Assembly: GCA_964523735.1 (NCBI GenBank)
Contig: CAZFYZ010000190.1
Span: 1-5,413, forward strand
Source of the DNA: CAZFYZ01 sp964523735
GTDB taxonomy: Bacteria; Armatimonadota; UBA5829
Reading direction: 5' to 3'
DNA length: 5,413 bases
The first letter of the stretch is position 1, and every line of letters begins with the position of its first letter. Shown piece by piece: positions 4,565 through 5,413 of this stretch. Under the pieces are notes generated by a model. The model saw only the letters and a list, made by a program, of their open reading frames with translations. It searched no databases and had not been told where the DNA came from. The translations under genes were made by a program, and so were the position numbers.

Positions 4565-5413
4565 CGCCGGCGTGCCCAGCGTCGCGGCTTGCTCAGGTGT
4601 ATGCAGGTCAGGTCGGGATTCCACCGGCAGCCCAACGTCAGGCCTGTTTTTGATCCGAACAGGCTGCTCGGGCGCCACTTCTCTTTGGGAATCCGCGACG
4701 CTTGTTGCCGGCGCAGTGTCCGGGTTTACGTGGACCTCTATGATGTTGGTCAACGCTCTTCCAGGCCGCCGGACGTAACGACCCTTGTAATACATAGCGG
4801 ATGAACTGCCGCCGTCAAGACATAGAGCGTCCACTGCTCCCAGGTCCTTCATGATCGAAGCCGTCCGACCGAACGTCACTGGTGTGGCGACCGATACCAG
4901 GAGCAGTTTGTTGGCCGATGTGACGCCAAGGGCCATCCGCGTCCGGCTGCCGAACAGCCCCGGGTCTCTGAAACCCTCACGGCGGGCGTTCAATGCGTAT
5001 CTGCCATTTTCCAGAAGTCTTGGTCCGGTGCGGAGACCCATCTGGGCCCCAGTGAAGTCAAAGCCTTCGTTCTTTGCTGTATTCGCGATCAGCACACGGT
5101 TAGTGGGCATGAAGCAGACCGTGTTGCCGATGCAGCTCACGTATACGGCTTTGCCGCCGACCGCGAGGGAGCCCACCGGCAGCAACGATCTCGTGCAGAA
5201 GTAGGTTCCCGTGACTGCGGCCACGGGTCCCCGTCTGCGGATCATCGAGGCGAATGTCTCACTGTGTGCAAGCCCCTTCTTCGGCAGGCCGAGGTCTATG
5301 CTGACCCGCGGGTCGTCCAGATCGACCCTGATCACATGTACGCGTGCACCGCGCATCTTGTGCTGCTCGAGGGCTACACTTTCGGCTGTGCTGGTGTTTG
5401 GGAACACGAGGCC
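4451..5413 (-). CDS. DUF2233/NAGPA-type phosphodiester glycosidase domain protein (5' partial)
   Basis: The frame is open to the right edge, so the N-terminus, probably with an export signal, lies outside; GTG 5407 is only the first in-frame start visible. Counting from it, residues about 20-228 match the PF09992 domain: VHVIRVDLDDPRVSIDLG, SMIRRRGPVAAVTGTYF, PVGSLAVGGKAVY, GLRTGPRLLENGRY, RTRMALGV, and the signature LCLDGGSSSAMYYKG (196-210) followed by GRALTNIIEVH. The family includes the lysosomal enzyme that uncovers mannose-6-phosphate and bacterial, often secreted, proteins acting on phosphodiester-linked glycans. The usual I-N-G-G-[FY]-F motif reads V-T-G-T-Y-F here, which may affect activity. 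After residue 229 comes a Pro-rich, probably disordered tail of about 90 residues with no recognised domain. The last 37 codons and the stop run antisense to the peroxiredoxin gene, so the tail may have arisen by loss of an earlier stop. Confidence 0.82.
   Translation of the reverse strand, partial: GLVFPNTSTAESVALEQHKMRGARVHVIRVDLDDPRVSIDLGLPKKGLAHSETFASMIRRRGPVAAVTGTYFCTRSLLPVGSLAVGGKAVYVSCIGNTVCFMPTNRVLIANTAKNEGFDFTGAQMGLRTGPRLLENGRYALNARREGFRDPGLFGSRTRMALGVTSANKLLLVSVATPVTFGRTASIMKDLGAVDALCLDGGSSSAMYYKGRYVRRPGRALTNIIEVHVNPDTAPATSVADSQREVAPEQPVRIKNRPDVGLPVESRPDLHTPEQAATLGTPASSLAKGRFACFPIDRAKLAGLKRLQYTQHFIHVAPHA

Overview
The window is GC-rich bacterial chromosomal DNA with seven protein-coding genes, two of them cut by the window edges. 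There are no RNA genes, insertion sequences, phage genes or CRISPR arrays that I can see. The best guess for the source is an uncultured Armatimonadota-type bacterium. It rests mainly on my recollection of the style of the tandem OB-like domains in the first gene, so treat it as tentative.

Layout. (1) 1-734 (+) is the C-terminal part of a probably exported protein with two OB-like beta domains. (2) 834-1122 (+) is a MTH1187/DUF77-type thiamine-binding protein with a clear AGGAGG site and GTG start, broken by a +1 frameshift in a CCC run at 983-985. (3) 1114-1839 and 1910-2644 (both -) are tandem hisA genes read right to left. The first-transcribed copy (1910-2644) is a normal histidine-pathway ProFAR isomerase. 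The second (1114-1839) is about 51% identical to it but has lost the catalytic Asp129 and other active-site residues. The gap between them carries degenerate 7-bp tandem repeats in inverted arrangement. (4) 2823-3824 (+), divergent from hisA, encodes an exported Cys/Pro-rich protein ending in two helical repeats that resemble DUF305. (5) 4046-4564 (+) is a typical 2-Cys peroxiredoxin. Its leader contains three perfect 7-bp complementarities arranged like an H-type pseudoknot next to the Shine-Dalgarno. (6) 4451-5413 (-) is a DUF2233/NAGPA-type phosphodiester glycosidase-domain protein cut at the right edge. Its C-terminal tail is encoded antisense to the last 114 bp of the peroxiredoxin gene.

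How they fit together. The two hisA copies look like one transcription unit starting from an extended -10 element that abuts the start codon, so the mRNA may be leaderless. The Cys-rich exported protein and the peroxiredoxin lie in the same direction and could both relate to thiol or oxidant chemistry, but a strong hairpin between them suggests separate transcripts. The other genes are not obviously connected. The most interesting items are the apparently catalytically dead HisA paralogue, the heptamer repeats around its start, the structured peroxiredoxin leader, and the long antisense overlap.
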